NCBI GenBank assembly: GCA_947627955.1
Contig: CANQXZ010000015.1
Coordinates: 1 to 34,829, forward strand
Direction: 5' to 3'
From: an uncultured Clostridia bacterium
GTDB lineage: Bacteria > Bacillota > Clostridia > Christensenellales > Borkfalkiaceae
Length of the DNA stretch: 34,829 bases
Within the stretch, counting starts at the first letter, position 1, and every line of letters begins with the position of its first letter. A program made the translations under genes and the position numbers. Positions 1 to 8,184 of the stretch are shown one piece after another. The notes under the pieces are model-generated. The model did not search any database and had not been told where the DNA came from. It saw only the letters and a list, made by a program, of their open reading frames with translations.

Positions 1-428
1 TCCTTTGCCTTTTCCTCGTACACGGCGCGCTGTTCGGGTGTGGCTTTCATGTAAGCCCTCATGTAGTCGGGGTCGTCCGAGAACTTCTTATCCGTCACCT
101 CATAGCATATGGGCTGTAACCTGTTGGCGACCTCGTCCTTTATATACCTCACCTTAAACTTGGAGAGGGCTTTGCCGAAATGGGCTTCGGGCTCGTTGCC
201 GTCTATCTCCGCGGCTTTTGAATACGAAGTCATAGCTCCCTCGAAATCTCCCTTATCCAGCGAGAGCTCGCCCGAATCGAGAAAATTCAGAAGTCTGTCG
301 TCCGCGGTCTCCTTGGGCAGGGTATACATAGTCCCGCAGTAGCCGCACTGCACGGCTCCGCCGACCGCTTTCGTGATATCCAGCGGCTCGCCGCAGAGTT
401 TACATTTGTGTAGTTTGAGTTCAGCCAT
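1..428 (-). CDS. Partial zinc-ribbon / TPR-like protein (C-terminus off the window)
   Basis: The frame is open from an ATG at 428-426 to the window edge (142 codons seen, no stop). The N-terminus holds two Cys-x2-Cys knuckles, CKLC near residues 9-12 and CGYC near residues 33-36, typical of a small zinc ribbon. A helical stretch follows (SLDKGDFEGAMTSYSKAAEI) that reads like one tetratricopeptide repeat, with a NEPEAHFGKAL continuation. A GAGG ribosome-binding site lies about 8 nt upstream. From memory, Clostridial proteins with this opening often continue into a TIR-like or other C-terminal domain, but that part is outside the window, so the function is open. The downstream-facing neighbour is a TerB-like gene on the same strand, about 85 nt upstream. 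Confidence 0.75.
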   Translation of the reverse strand, partial: MAELKLHKCKLCGEPLDITKAVGGAVQCGYCGTMYTLPKETADDRLLNFLDSGELSLDKGDFEGAMTSYSKAAEIDGNEPEAHFGKALSKFKVRYIKDEVANRLQPICYEVTDKKFSDDPDYMRAYMKATPEQRAVYEEKAK

Positions 429-492
429 AGTTTTTACCTCACTAAAATTTATATATTAAAATTTATATTATTGAGTTTCCGCAGACAACATA

Positions 493-508
493 CAGCCCCG
501 AAGGGCTG
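493..508 (-). other. UUCG-capped hairpin between two minus-strand genes
   Basis: On the minus strand, cagccc and gggctg pair around a TTCG tetraloop, immediately downstream of the TerB-like stop codon. No T-run follows, so it is a weak terminator at best. It could instead be an mRNA 3'-end stabiliser or processing stem. Confidence 0.45.
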
Positions 509-513
509 CGGCG

Positions 514-969
514 TCAGCTATTGCACAACTGCATTATGTAGCGTTTTTCTTTAAGCGACACCTTGCCGTCGGCGGAGGTTATCAGCAGACAGAGCATAAC
601 TATGTCCCCCGCGAGCTTTTCGTCCGCCGCGGCGATTATCTGCTGCAACAGCCTCGTATAGCCGATTATCTCCTTTTTTACGTCCTTGGAGACCTTGTAA
701 ACGCGCTCTACGCCCACGATATCGCACAGATCCCCCAGAGCCTTTACGAGGTCGGGGTGGATATTGAGCAGATCCTTTTCGCTTATCTTGCCGTCGGACA
801 CGACGGAGCCTACGATAAACGAAGCCAGCACCTCAACGGGGTTTATCCCCTGCAAGTTGAGGGCGGCAAGCCCCTCGGTTACGCTGAGCGCCCTGTCGGC
901 GAGCATGAGCCCCCTTTCGGCGGGAGTTAAAGCCTCCACTTCGCTACACAGTTTTTGAAATTCAAACAT
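514..969 (-). CDS. TerB-like (tellurite-resistance/DjlA-type) helical protein
   Basis: A 151-residue, mostly alpha-helical cytoplasmic protein without signal peptide. Two acidic loops, SDGKISEKD near residues 58-66 and SADGKVSLKEKRYI near residues 132-145, resemble the paired Asp-Gly metal-binding loops of TerB/DjlA-type domains (typically about 120-150 residues). The family is known from tellurite-resistance and stress operons, but many members are uncharacterised, so no activity is assigned. The start is set by GGGAG about 9 nt upstream of the ATG. It lies 66 nt downstream of radC on the same strand and could be co-transcribed with it and with the zinc-ribbon gene that follows. No Ter-operon partner (TerC, TerD, TerZ) is visible. 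Confidence 0.6.
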   Translation of the reverse strand: MFEFQKLCSEVEALTPAERGLMLADRALSVTEGLAALNLQGINPVEVLASFIVGSVVSDGKISEKDLLNIHPDLVKALGDLCDIVGVERVYKVSKDVKKEIIGYTRLLQQIIAAADEKLAGDIVMLCLLITSADGKVSLKEKRYIMQLCNS

Positions 970-1035
970 GATTTTTATCTCCCTTTTTATATTTTGCCGC
1001 CCGACCGCCTAAGCGGAGAGCGGATATTCGCCCGT

Positions 1036-1752
1036 TTAAGGTTTTTGGTTCTTTATGAGCGCGTTGACGTTGTACGCGTCGCGAATGCGGTCTATCTTGC
1101 CCGTATCGAAATAGCTGAACACGTTGTTGTCGGAAGCGTAGATGCAGTGGTCGTAGAGCGTGACTCCGTTCAGACTGCAAAGCACCTCCATTTCCCCCGT
1201 GAACTTGTCGTCCTGCGCGGAGGGCGAGCTGTCGCCCGTGAGGTGATTATGCGCTATCAGCAGCCCGTAGGGCTTGCGCGCGGCGATAAGGGCGGAGAGC
1301 TCCTTGCTCTGCGCCGTGACCTTGTGCTTGTCGAAATCGGTGCGCGAATAGATATATTTGACCCTGCCGCCCTTGTCGAAAAAGTACAGTTCGAGGGTCT
1401 CCTCCGTCTTTTTTCTCAGTCTGCGGGCGACGAATTCCTTGAAATCGCCGTAGTTTTTGAGATATACGTCCTGTCCCTCGTCGCAGTAAGCGGGCATGGC
1501 GCACGCCGCCACGCATTTGAGGTAACACGCCACGCTCTCGCCCACGCCGTAAATTTCCGTGAGCGCGGAAATATCCGCGTCGAAAACTCCCCGCAAAGAG
1601 CCGAACGCGTCGAGCAGGGAATGCGCTATGGCGTTTGTGTTCCTCCTCGGGTAGGCGTTGAAGAGCAGCATTTCCAACAACTCGTGTTCATGCAGATAGC
1701 CGCCCGTTTTCAGCTTTTCGTAAAGCCGCTGTCTGTGTCCTTCATGATTCAT
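1036..1752 (-). CDS. radC: RadC/JAB-domain protein
   Basis: A 238-residue cytoplasmic protein of usual RadC length. The N-terminal third (about residues 20-85) carries a helix-hairpin-helix-like region with IYGVGESVACYLK. The C-terminal half is the MPN/JAB domain with metal-binding motif HNHLTGDSSPSAQDD: His168, His170 and Asp181 are the expected zinc ligands, and a Glu near 119-121 fits the JAMM acid. The Leu in HNHL replaces the usual Pro. RadC proteins are linked to recombination and repair, but the biochemical role of the family is unsettled. GGAG lies about 7 nt before the ATG. It sits 48 nt downstream of the O-antigen-ligase-like gene and upstream of the TerB-like gene, all on the minus strand. 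Confidence 0.88.
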   Translation of the reverse strand: MNHEGHRQRLYEKLKTGGYLHEHELLEMLLFNAYPRRNTNAIAHSLLDAFGSLRGVFDADISALTEIYGVGESVACYLKCVAACAMPAYCDEGQDVYLKNYGDFKEFVARRLRKKTEETLELYFFDKGGRVKYIYSRTDFDKHKVTAQSKELSALIAARKPYGLLIAHNHLTGDSSPSAQDDKFTGEMEVLCSLNGVTLYDHCIYASDNNVFSYFDTGKIDRIRDAYNVNALIKNQKP

Positions 1753-1800
1753 ATCCGTCTCCGTAAAATATAGGCAAAAAGCGATAGCCCGCGACAGGCG

Positions 1801-3285
1801 TCACGATCCCATTATCGTGCACTCGGCAGAGAGCCCGTAGCGCGGCTTGCGGTTAAGAAGCGCCCTGCCCTCCGAGGTCTGCCCGAGCGCGAAAGGCAGT
1901 ATCGCGCTGTATATTATCGTGGGGAATATATAGAAAATGTGATTGTCGAAAAGGCACATCAGAAGCAGCGCGAATATCGACAACGCGACGTATACTTTGT
2001 TTACGTTTGGCTTGCGGGCAAAGAATATCACCGTCTGCACGCGGTGCACGATGTACGCGATAAAGCCCACCAAGCCGCATGCCGCCAGCAATTCGGCAAA
2101 AGTGTTGTGCGCCATAAGCGGAATGAAGTCGAGCCCGACGAATCCGGGGTCGTTGCCGTAGTTGACGTGGAAGCCCTGCCCGAACACGGGCGCGCCGAAG
2201 AAGTAGCCGAGCGCGTCCTGTATGAGCGTAGTTCTGCCGTTGCCCGTGAACTCCCCCTCCGCATTGAAGAGGTTGTCCTTTACGTTGTTGAAGAGCCGCC
2301 ACACCGTTTTCCACTTGAAGATCAGCACGGCGACGACCGCGAGCACGAGGACTGAGGTGAGAGTTATGGCGGCTTTTCTGTTTTTGCCCTTCACGCACGC
2401 CGCCACGAGGGAGGCGGGGAACACGACAGCCACCGCGAGCATCGCCTGACGGCTCGTGGTGCAGACAGCCGCGACGGCGAGAGCCGCGGCATAGAATATT
2501 ATCAGATATCCGTGCTTATAGTAGGACGCTATCACCATGACGATGGGGATACTTATGACGAGCAGCATTCCCATGGTGTTCCATATGCCCCAGCCGAACA
2601 CGAGCATGTTCTTTATTATCTCTCCGTTCCCGTCGAACATATCCGCGCCGTTGGCTATGTACTTTGCGGCGACTTCCACCGCGAGCGCGAGCGAAAACGC
2701 CACAAATCCCCACGCGAGCTTGACGTAATTCCGCTTATCCGCGCGCACGTTGCAGGAGATCAGAACGTACACCCCGAGGAAGAAGAAGGCGAGGACGGCG
2801 CCGAAGAGCAGGTTGTTGAAATCATATCCCTTAGTGAACGCGCCGTTCAGAATGAGCGCGCCCGAAAACGCGCAAAGCCCCCAGAACACGGGAGTGGGCT
2901 TGAAATATCTGTCCCTGCCCATGAAAAATAGCCTCGCGATTATCGCCGCGACGTACAGCCCGACCACGGCGAATATCTGCGCGAGAACGTAGGGCTGCGT
3001 ATAGAACACGTTGGAATTGTCGTAGACGTGCGTGGGCGTGTTCTTCATGGACACCAATATGTGCAGAAAGGTCAAAGGGGACACAAGAGGGGTGAGATCG
3101 TCCAAAAACAGCAGCATCAGAATGCCCGTCGCCGCAAGATAATATATAGTGACAAGGTCCCATCCGAGATAGTAGCATGCGAGGACTACCGCAGCAGTAA
3201 AAAAGGGAAAGGCGTCCGCAGACAGGATACCCGAGATGATATCCTTCAACGCCTTCCCCCTTGTTTTCGAATTGGTTACGTTCAT
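1801..3285 (-). CDS. O-antigen ligase / Wzy-like polytopic membrane protein
   Basis: A 494-residue protein with ten or more hydrophobic segments. The signature of the O-antigen ligase/polymerase family (Wzy_C) is visible: NGRTTLIQDALGYFFGAPVFG, a conserved Gly-rich external loop, then MAHNTFAELLAACGLVGFIAY, with the conserved His-Asn and Gly-Leu-Val-Gly. Such proteins join or polymerise glycan repeats at the outer face of the cytoplasmic membrane; in a monoderm this would mean capsule, teichuronic or glycoprotein glycans. No glycosyltransferase or flippase gene is adjacent, so the glycan is unknown. A perfect consensus promoter lies 37-65 bp upstream, yet the region before the ATG (acggtaaaacaa) has no good Shine-Dalgarno sequence. 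Confidence 0.8.
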   Translation of the reverse strand: MNVTNSKTRGKALKDIISGILSADAFPFFTAAVVLACYYLGWDLVTIYYLAATGILMLLFLDDLTPLVSPLTFLHILVSMKNTPTHVYDNSNVFYTQPYVLAQIFAVVGLYVAAIIARLFFMGRDRYFKPTPVFWGLCAFSGALILNGAFTKGYDFNNLLFGAVLAFFFLGVYVLISCNVRADKRNYVKLAWGFVAFSLALAVEVAAKYIANGADMFDGNGEIIKNMLVFGWGIWNTMGMLLVISIPIVMVIASYYKHGYLIIFYAAALAVAAVCTTSRQAMLAVAVVFPASLVAACVKGKNRKAAITLTSVLVLAVVAVLIFKWKTVWRLFNNVKDNLFNAEGEFTGNGRTTLIQDALGYFFGAPVFGQGFHVNYGNDPGFVGLDFIPLMAHNTFAELLAACGLVGFIAYIVHRVQTVIFFARKPNVNKVYVALSIFALLLMCLFDNHIFYIFPTIIYSAILPFALGQTSEGRALLNRKPRYGLSAECTIMGS

Positions 3286-3321
3286 TTGTTTTACCGTTTA
3301 AGTTATTTAATGACGGACATA

Positions 3322-3350
3322 ATTATATACTTTAACGGCGGATTTGTCAA
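3322..3350 (-). promoter_or_regulatory. Consensus sigma-A promoter for the O-antigen-ligase-like gene
   Basis: Read on the minus strand: TTGACA (3350-3345), 17-bp spacer, TATAAT (3327-3322). Both hexamers are perfect. The predicted transcript starts near 3315 and has a leader of about 30 nt. Confidence 0.85.
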
Positions 3351-3419
3351 TAGAACGGCGGCAATATGGGATAACGGGCGGGCGCGGGCGCGCGGCGGCG
3401 TGTTTTTTTGCCGTGGCTA

Positions 3420-3448
3420 TTGACTTGCAGGCGGGTTTTTGTTACAAT
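3420..3448 (+). promoter_or_regulatory. Sigma-A promoter abutting the phosphatase start codon
   Basis: TTGACT (3420-3425), 17-bp spacer, TACAAT (3443-3448). Initiation 6-8 nt downstream would fall at 3454-3456, essentially on the second in-frame ATG at 3456. This predicts a leaderless transcript. Confidence 0.78.
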
Positions 3449-3455
3449 AATGTAT

Positions 3456-4253
3456 ATGCATATAGAAAAACTGCACCTGAAAAAGACCAAAAACATGCGC
3501 GATATGGGCGGTTTTCCCGCCGCGGACGGCAGGAAGATAAAGCATTGCAGGCTGATAAGGAGCGGCAGGCTATACAAACTGCCAAAGTCCACCGTAAAGG
3601 CGCTTGCGGACATGAAGGTCGACTCGGTCATAGACATGCGCACCGAAAAGGAGATAGAGGAACACACCCCCACCATTTTGGAGGGCGTCAACTATTACTA
3701 TATCCCCCTCGTGTGCACCGCCACCCCCGGAATAACCGCCGAGGGCAGCATGGCGCGCACGATGCTCAGGCAGAGCAAGCGCATAAAGGAGGAATTCGGG
3801 ACGGCGGAGAGATATATAGCGCAGATGTACGAATACATACTCTTCGAACCCGGATCGCGCGCAAAGCTGAAAGAGATTTTCGACATCCTCGAACGGGAGC
3901 AGAACTGCGTAATTTTCCACTGCAACTCGGGAAAGGACAGAACGGGGCTTTTGGCGATGCTCATCGAGGGCGCGCTCGGGGTGGACAGGGAGCTGATCGT
4001 AGAGGACTATATGGCGAGCCGCCGCTTCCAGCTCCGCCGCAGGACGATGCAGAAGATAGGGCTGTTCATAATGCCCATACCGCTCCGCTTCAAGCGCCTT
4101 CTGCGCGCCATGATGGACACCAAACCACAATACATAACGGACGTTCTGGACGAGATAGACAGGCGTTACGGCAGCATAACAGGCTATCTCAAAGAGGGGC
4201 TCGGCGTAGACGAAAGGCAGATAGCCGCCCTGAAAGAGAACTACCTCGAATAG
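3456..4253 (+). CDS. Tyrosine-protein phosphatase family protein (Y_phosphatase3-like)
   Basis: The catalytic P-loop HCNSGKDRTG, with nucleophile Cys and phosphate-binding Arg in a C-x5-R arrangement, is the hallmark of the bacterial tyrosine/dual-specificity phosphatase family. The N-terminal KNMRDMGGFPAADGRKI and SVIDMRTEKEIEEH motifs are also standard. The protein is 265 residues from the ATG at 3456, or 267 from the ATG at 3450; neither has a Shine-Dalgarno sequence. The promoter position favours 3456. It is cytoplasmic, with no signal peptide. Substrates may be protein phosphotyrosine or phosphoinositide-like molecules; the sequence does not decide. It is a single-gene unit closed by a terminator directly after the stop. 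Confidence 0.85.
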   Translation: MHIEKLHLKKTKNMRDMGGFPAADGRKIKHCRLIRSGRLYKLPKSTVKALADMKVDSVIDMRTEKEIEEHTPTILEGVNYYYIPLVCTATPGITAEGSMARTMLRQSKRIKEEFGTAERYIAQMYEYILFEPGSRAKLKEIFDILEREQNCVIFHCNSGKDRTGLLAMLIEGALGVDRELIVEDYMASRRFQLRRRTMQKIGLFIMPIPLRFKRLLRAMMDTKPQYITDVLDEIDRRYGSITGYLKEGLGVDERQIAALKENYLE

Positions 4254-4256
4254 AAT

Positions 4257-4286
4257 ACGCCCTCCGCGCGGGAGGGCGTTTTTTTA
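4257..4286 (+). terminator. Intrinsic terminator of the phosphatase gene
   Basis: A 9-bp GC-rich stem (4257-4265 with 4271-4279) is followed by a seven-T run. The stop codon of the convergent glmS lies inside this T-run, so the two convergent genes share their 3' ends. Confidence 0.85.
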
Positions 4287-6053
4287 TTCCACAGTGACGC
4301 TTTTTGCGAGGTTGCGCGGCATATCGGGATCCCTCCCGAGCGCCACAGCCGTGCGGTAGGCGAGCATTTGCAGGGCAGCCGCCGCTACGAAAGGCGCAGC
4401 CGTGCGCCCGCATTCGGGTATCTCGACCACCTCCGCCCTGCCGCGGAACTGCTCCTTTAAAGCGGGGATCCACGTGACCACGGCGCACTGCCCTCCCCGC
4501 GAGAGCACCTGTTCGGCGGAAGCCGCGTCCTTTGCGGCGAACGCGGGGTCCGTCGCGAGGAATACGGAGAGTATATCGCCGTCCACCACGGCGAGCGTGC
4601 CGTGCTTCAATTCGCTCGCGGGGAAGCCGCCGCCCTGAATGTAGCTCACTTCGCGGAGCTTTAAGCTCGCTTCGAGAGCCGTGGGATAGTCCGCTCCCCG
4701 CCCCATGAAATATACTCCCCGCGCGCGGGCGCACTTCATGGCGAGGGGATACATGTCTGCTTCCGAGAGCGTGCGCTCTATGAAGGCGGGCACGGCGAGG
4801 AGCTCTTCCGTGGCGGCAAGGCGTTTATTGCCGTCCGCAAAGAGGAGAGCCATGCAGTGCAGCGCGGCAAGCTGCCCCAGATAGCTCTTCGTGGCGGCTA
4901 CGCATATCTCGGGGCCCGCGCACACGGGCGCAACGGCGTCTGCCAAGTCGGTTATCGCCGAGCGCGGCGAATTGGTCACGGCTATCACCCTTGCGCCCAG
5001 CCCCTTATACAGCCTCGCCGCCTCCACCGTGTCCGCCGTTTCCCCGCTCTGCGTGACGGCGATGAGGGCGGTATCCGCACCCGCAAGGGGCGTTTTGCAG
5101 CGCAGTTCCCCCGCGAACTCGGCTTCGGAAGGGATCCCCGCCAGCTCCTCGGCGTACCGCCTGCCCGCAAGCGCGGCGTGATACGCCGTTCCGCACCCCG
5201 TGAACACGAGCTTGCGCACGTCTTTGAGGGCGTTAAAGAGCTCCTTTTCCGCCCGCGGGAACTCCTCCGCCGTCCTTTTTACGGCGGTCGGCGATTCGGA
5301 GAGTTCCTTTGCCATGAAGTGCGGATATCCGCACTTGCCCACGCTTTCACGCGTGAACACGTCCGCGGTGAACTCCCTTTCAACGGGCGCGCCGCTTATA
5401 TCTGTTATCTCTACCGAATTTGCGCATACGTAGGCAAAATCGCCGTCGCGGAGGGCGCAGACGGAGGAACACTTCCCCGCGAGCGCGGGTCTGTCGCTCG
5501 CGATAAAATTTTCGCCGCAGCCCCTGCCTATGATCATGGGAGAGCGCATTCTGGCGACGGCTATCCCGCCGCACCCCTCGCGCACGACGGCAAGCGCATA
5601 TGAGCCCTTTAAAAGGCGGGCGCACCGCCGCACGGCTTCGCAGAGGTCGCCCGAAAAGAACTTCTCGATAAGGTGCGCAGCCACTTCGCTGTCCGTATCC
5701 GAAGTAAAGAGATCGCCCTCTTCTTCCAGCCGCCGCCTGAGCTCGGCATAGTTTTCTATTATCCCGTTGTGCACGACGGCGGTCTTTTTGTATATATGGG
5801 GGTGGGCGTTCGCGTCCGAAGGTCTGCCGTGCGTAGCCCAGCGGGTGTGCCCTATCCCCAAAGAGCCGCCGCACCTTCCGGCGAACTCCCTGAGCACGGA
5901 AACCCGCCCGAGCCGCTTGAAGCAACTCAGTTTATCCCCGCATATCACGGCTATCCCCGCCGAATCGTAGCCCCTGTATTCCAATTTTTCGAGTTCGGAG
6001 TAAATTATACGGGCGGCTTTTCCGCCGCCCGCGTAACCGGCTATCCCGCACAT
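4284..6053 (-). CDS. glmS: Glutamine-fructose-6-phosphate aminotransferase
   Basis: Converts fructose-6-P and glutamine to glucosamine-6-P, the first step to UDP-GlcNAc for peptidoglycan. The start is placed at the ATG giving MCGIAGY, because Cys2 must become the N-terminal nucleophile of the glutaminase domain; a GTG two codons upstream would bury it. Visible motifs are GYDSAG, HTRWATHG, HNGIIENY and TDSE in the glutaminase half (about 1-230). The isomerase half has two SIS domains with TGCGTAYHAAL, TQSGETADT and ATKSYLGQLAA. The C-terminus DPDMPRNLAKSVTVE is canonical. Length is 589 residues against about 600 in the family. It lies 31 nt after glmM. There is no room for, and no sign of, a glmS ribozyme. 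Confidence 0.95.
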   Translation of the reverse strand: MCGIAGYAGGGKAARIIYSELEKLEYRGYDSAGIAVICGDKLSCFKRLGRVSVLREFAGRCGGSLGIGHTRWATHGRPSDANAHPHIYKKTAVVHNGIIENYAELRRRLEEEGDLFTSDTDSEVAAHLIEKFFSGDLCEAVRRCARLLKGSYALAVVREGCGGIAVARMRSPMIIGRGCGENFIASDRPALAGKCSSVCALRDGDFAYVCANSVEITDISGAPVEREFTADVFTRESVGKCGYPHFMAKELSESPTAVKRTAEEFPRAEKELFNALKDVRKLVFTGCGTAYHAALAGRRYAEELAGIPSEAEFAGELRCKTPLAGADTALIAVTQSGETADTVEAARLYKGLGARVIAVTNSPRSAITDLADAVAPVCAGPEICVAATKSYLGQLAALHCMALLFADGNKRLAATEELLAVPAFIERTLSEADMYPLAMKCARARGVYFMGRGADYPTALEASLKLREVSYIQGGGFPASELKHGTLAVVDGDILSVFLATDPAFAAKDAASAEQVLSRGGQCAVVTWIPALKEQFRGRAEVVEIPECGRTAAPFVAAAALQMLAYRTAVALGRDPDMPRNLAKSVTVE

Positions 6054-6084
6054 ATTCACACCCGCCTTATGACGATATATTCCA

Positions 6085-7431
6085 TTAAAACCGCGAGTCG
6101 TTGGCGCGTATCTTTTCGTCCAGCAGCCTGAGAGCCCGCGCGCAGTCCTCCATGGAGCCGCCCTCAGCCATGAGCCTTATCACGTTTTCCGTGCCCGAGG
6201 GGCGGACGATCATCCTGAGCCCGCTCTCCCGCAGGGACGTGATCAGCCCGTCAAGGTCCCGCACGGCGGCAGCCTTGTCGCTCACGGGAACGCTGCAATT
6301 GAGCTGGGGAAGGGGGACGTAGCCCTTTAAGAGTTCATCCGCGCCGCATTTTTTTGCGCACAGCGCCTCCATGAGCATTATCGCGGTGACGAGCCCGTCT
6401 CCCGTGGTCTCGTACTTGGAGAACACAATATGCCCGCTCCGCTCCCCGCCGAGAGCCGCCCCCGAGGCGTTCATCTCCTTCCACACGTTGCTGTCGCCCA
6501 CGCCGCAGACGCGGCACTCTATCCCACGCGCTTTCAGGGAGGATATCAGCCCGCCGTTGCTCATCTCGGTGCAGACCACCCTGTCCCCCGTGAGCTCGCC
6601 GCGCGATCTTAAAAAGTTGGCGCAGATATACAGTATCTCGTCGCCCGTGGCTATCCGGCCGTCGGGCAGCACAACTATGCACCTGTCCGCGTCGCCGTCG
6701 AAGGCGAAACCTATGTCGAGTGATTCTTCCGAAACGAGCTTCAAAAGAGCCTCTATGTGGGTGGAGCCCACGCCGCCGTTGACGTTGGTGCCGTCGGGGT
6801 CGCCCCCAATGAGAAAGGTCTTTGCGCCGAGGGCGTCGAAGACGCTCCTTGCTATCCTGAACGCGCTGCCGTTGGCGCCGTCGAGCCCGATCTTCAGCCC
6901 CTTATACGAGCAAGTGGAGAGGGAGACGAGGTGACCTATATATCTGTTCCTGCCCGAGACGTAGTCCACCGTTTTCCCCACTTCCCGCCCCGAGGCAAAG
7001 GGGATATCCCCGCCGAAAGGCGACTTGTCGCCGTCCAGATAGCGCTCTATGAGGGAGATGACCCCGCCCGTCAGCTTTTCGCCCTGCGAATTGAAGAGCT
7101 TTATGCCGTTGTCGCGGTAGCCGTTGTGGCTCGCCGAGATCATCGCCCCGCAGTCGAAGCCGTCGCACCTCGTCACATACGAGACTGAGGGCGTGGTGGT
7201 GACGTGCAGGATATAGGCGTCCCCGCCCGAGGCGGTTATGCCCGCCGCCAGCGCGTATTCGAGCATATATGAGGAGAGCCGCGTATCCTTGCCTATCACG
7301 GCGCGGCACTTTTTGCCCATGTTCACGCCGAAATACCACCCGAGCACCCGCCCGCACCTGAACGCGTGCTCGGCTGTTATGGTGACCCCCGCTTCGCCGC
7401 GGAAGCCGTCCGTTCCGAAATATTTACCCAT
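6085..7431 (-). CDS. glmM: Phosphoglucosamine mutase
   Basis: Interconverts glucosamine-6-P and glucosamine-1-P. It is 448 residues, the usual GlmM length. Motifs: the N-terminal [10 protein letters not shown]; the phosphoserine loop [14 protein letters not shown] with catalytic Ser101; the Mg-binding DGDADR; the sugar-binding GGERSGHI; and the phosphate-binding RPSGTEN near the C-terminus. The start overlaps the end of the upstream acetyltransferase gene by 8 nt, so translation is probably coupled. Together with glmS downstream this forms an amino-sugar operon. Confidence 0.95.
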   Translation of the reverse strand: MGKYFGTDGFRGEAGVTITAEHAFRCGRVLGWYFGVNMGKKCRAVIGKDTRLSSYMLEYALAAGITASGGDAYILHVTTTPSVSYVTRCDGFDCGAMISASHNGYRDNGIKLFNSQGEKLTGGVISLIERYLDGDKSPFGGDIPFASGREVGKTVDYVSGRNRYIGHLVSLSTCSYKGLKIGLDGANGSAFRIARSVFDALGAKTFLIGGDPDGTNVNGGVGSTHIEALLKLVSEESLDIGFAFDGDADRCIVVLPDGRIATGDEILYICANFLRSRGELTGDRVVCTEMSNGGLISSLKARGIECRVCGVGDSNVWKEMNASGAALGGERSGHIVFSKYETTGDGLVTAIMLMEALCAKKCGADELLKGYVPLPQLNCSVPVSDKAAAVRDLDGLITSLRESGLRMIVRPSGTENVIRLMAEGGSMEDCARALRLLDEKIRANDSRF

Positions 7432-8062
7432 TGCGCTCCCCGCCGCCCGCGTATCTTCCCGCGGCGCCGCCCCTTTTGGCGCTCTGGCGCGCCCTGCCTA
7501 TCACAAAATCGGCGTTTTCCACGTCCTCGGTGACGGTGGTCCCCGCCGCGATATACGCGCCCGCTCCTATCTTTACCGGCGCGACGATGTTGCAATTGGC
7601 GCCGATAAACGCGCCGTCGCCCACTACCGTTTCCGACTTGACTTTTCCGTCGTAGTTGCAGAACACGGCGCCGCAGCCGATATTTACCCCTTTCCCCACG
7701 ACGGCGTCGCCGACGTACGCGAGATGCGCCGCCTTGCTCCCGTCGCCTATGCGGGAATTCTTTATCTCCACAAAGTCGCCTATGCGGCAGTTTTCGCCCA
7801 CATATGCGCCGCCGCGGAGATATGCGTAAGGTCCCACGGCGCAGTTCGCCGAGACAAAGGAATTCTCTATAGTGCTCGAATACACCCTCGCGCCCCCGCA
7901 GACATATGCGTGCGAGAGGCGGCAAAAGGGCATTATCACTGCGCCGCTGCACACGTGCGAGCCGTCCGATATGTGCGCGGGCGCATATATCTTCACGCCG
8001 TCCTCCACAACGCTGTCCTCGGAAACGTATATCCCGTCGTAAACCTCTTTTTCAGACCGCAT
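7424..8062 (-). CDS. Stand-alone GlmU-type glucosamine-1-phosphate N-acetyltransferase domain
   Basis: A 212-residue left-handed beta-helix protein equivalent to the C-terminal half of bifunctional GlmU. Active-site elements match GlmU well: YLRGGAYVG (the Arg of RPG), IGDFVEIKN (Lys), [15 protein letters not shown] (catalytic His and Tyr), [16 protein letters not shown], and [20 protein letters not shown]. It would acetylate GlcN-1-P with acetyl-CoA. The pyrophosphorylase (N-terminal) domain is absent: 8063 onward is intergenic up to the divergent ktrB. UTP transfer must therefore be supplied by another gene. It is first in the operon with glmM and glmS. The upstream Shine-Dalgarno is poor (a G5 tract about 16 nt away), and only a weak promoter-like pair sits close to the ATG. 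Confidence 0.85.
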   Translation of the reverse strand: MRSEKEVYDGIYVSEDSVVEDGVKIYAPAHISDGSHVCSGAVIMPFCRLSHAYVCGGARVYSSTIENSFVSANCAVGPYAYLRGGAYVGENCRIGDFVEIKNSRIGDGSKAAHLAYVGDAVVGKGVNIGCGAVFCNYDGKVKSETVVGDGAFIGANCNIVAPVKIGAGAYIAAGTTVTEDVENADFVIGRARQSAKRGGAAGRYAGGGERNG

Positions 8063-8067
8063 AGTAA

Positions 8068-8097
8068 AGCATATGCCCCCGTTTTTTTAAATGTTAC
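8068..8097 (-). promoter_or_regulatory. Weak candidate promoter of the glmU-like/glmM/glmS operon
   Basis: On the minus strand, GTAACA (8097-8092), 18 bp, TATGCT (8073-8068), each 4/6 to consensus. It would place initiation almost at the ATG (8062). It is listed because nothing better was found in the divergent intergenic region. Confidence 0.3.
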
Positions 8098-8142
8098 TTT
8101 CCGCTGCGGCTGCCGATTATGCGCAATGGGGAAACGCTTTGC

Positions 8143-8171
8143 TTGACAAGCGCGCCCGTCAATGCTAAAAT
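8143..8171 (+). promoter_or_regulatory. Sigma-A promoter of ktrB-ktrA
   Basis: TTGACA (8143-8148), 17-bp spacer, TAAAAT (8166-8171). Initiation is expected near 8178-8180, only 5-7 nt before the ktrB ATG, leaving no room for a ribosome-binding site. Confidence 0.8.
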
Positions 8172-8184
8172 CTATCCGTAACAT

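Noticed and set aside
6054-6059. GTG start two codons upstream of glmS
   Set aside because: It would give Met-Asn-Met-Cys and block the N-terminal Cys nucleophile needed by the glutaminase domain.
6060-6084. glmS ribozyme upstream of glmS
   Set aside because: Only 31 nt separate glmM and glmS, too short for the ribozyme, and no core sequence is seen.
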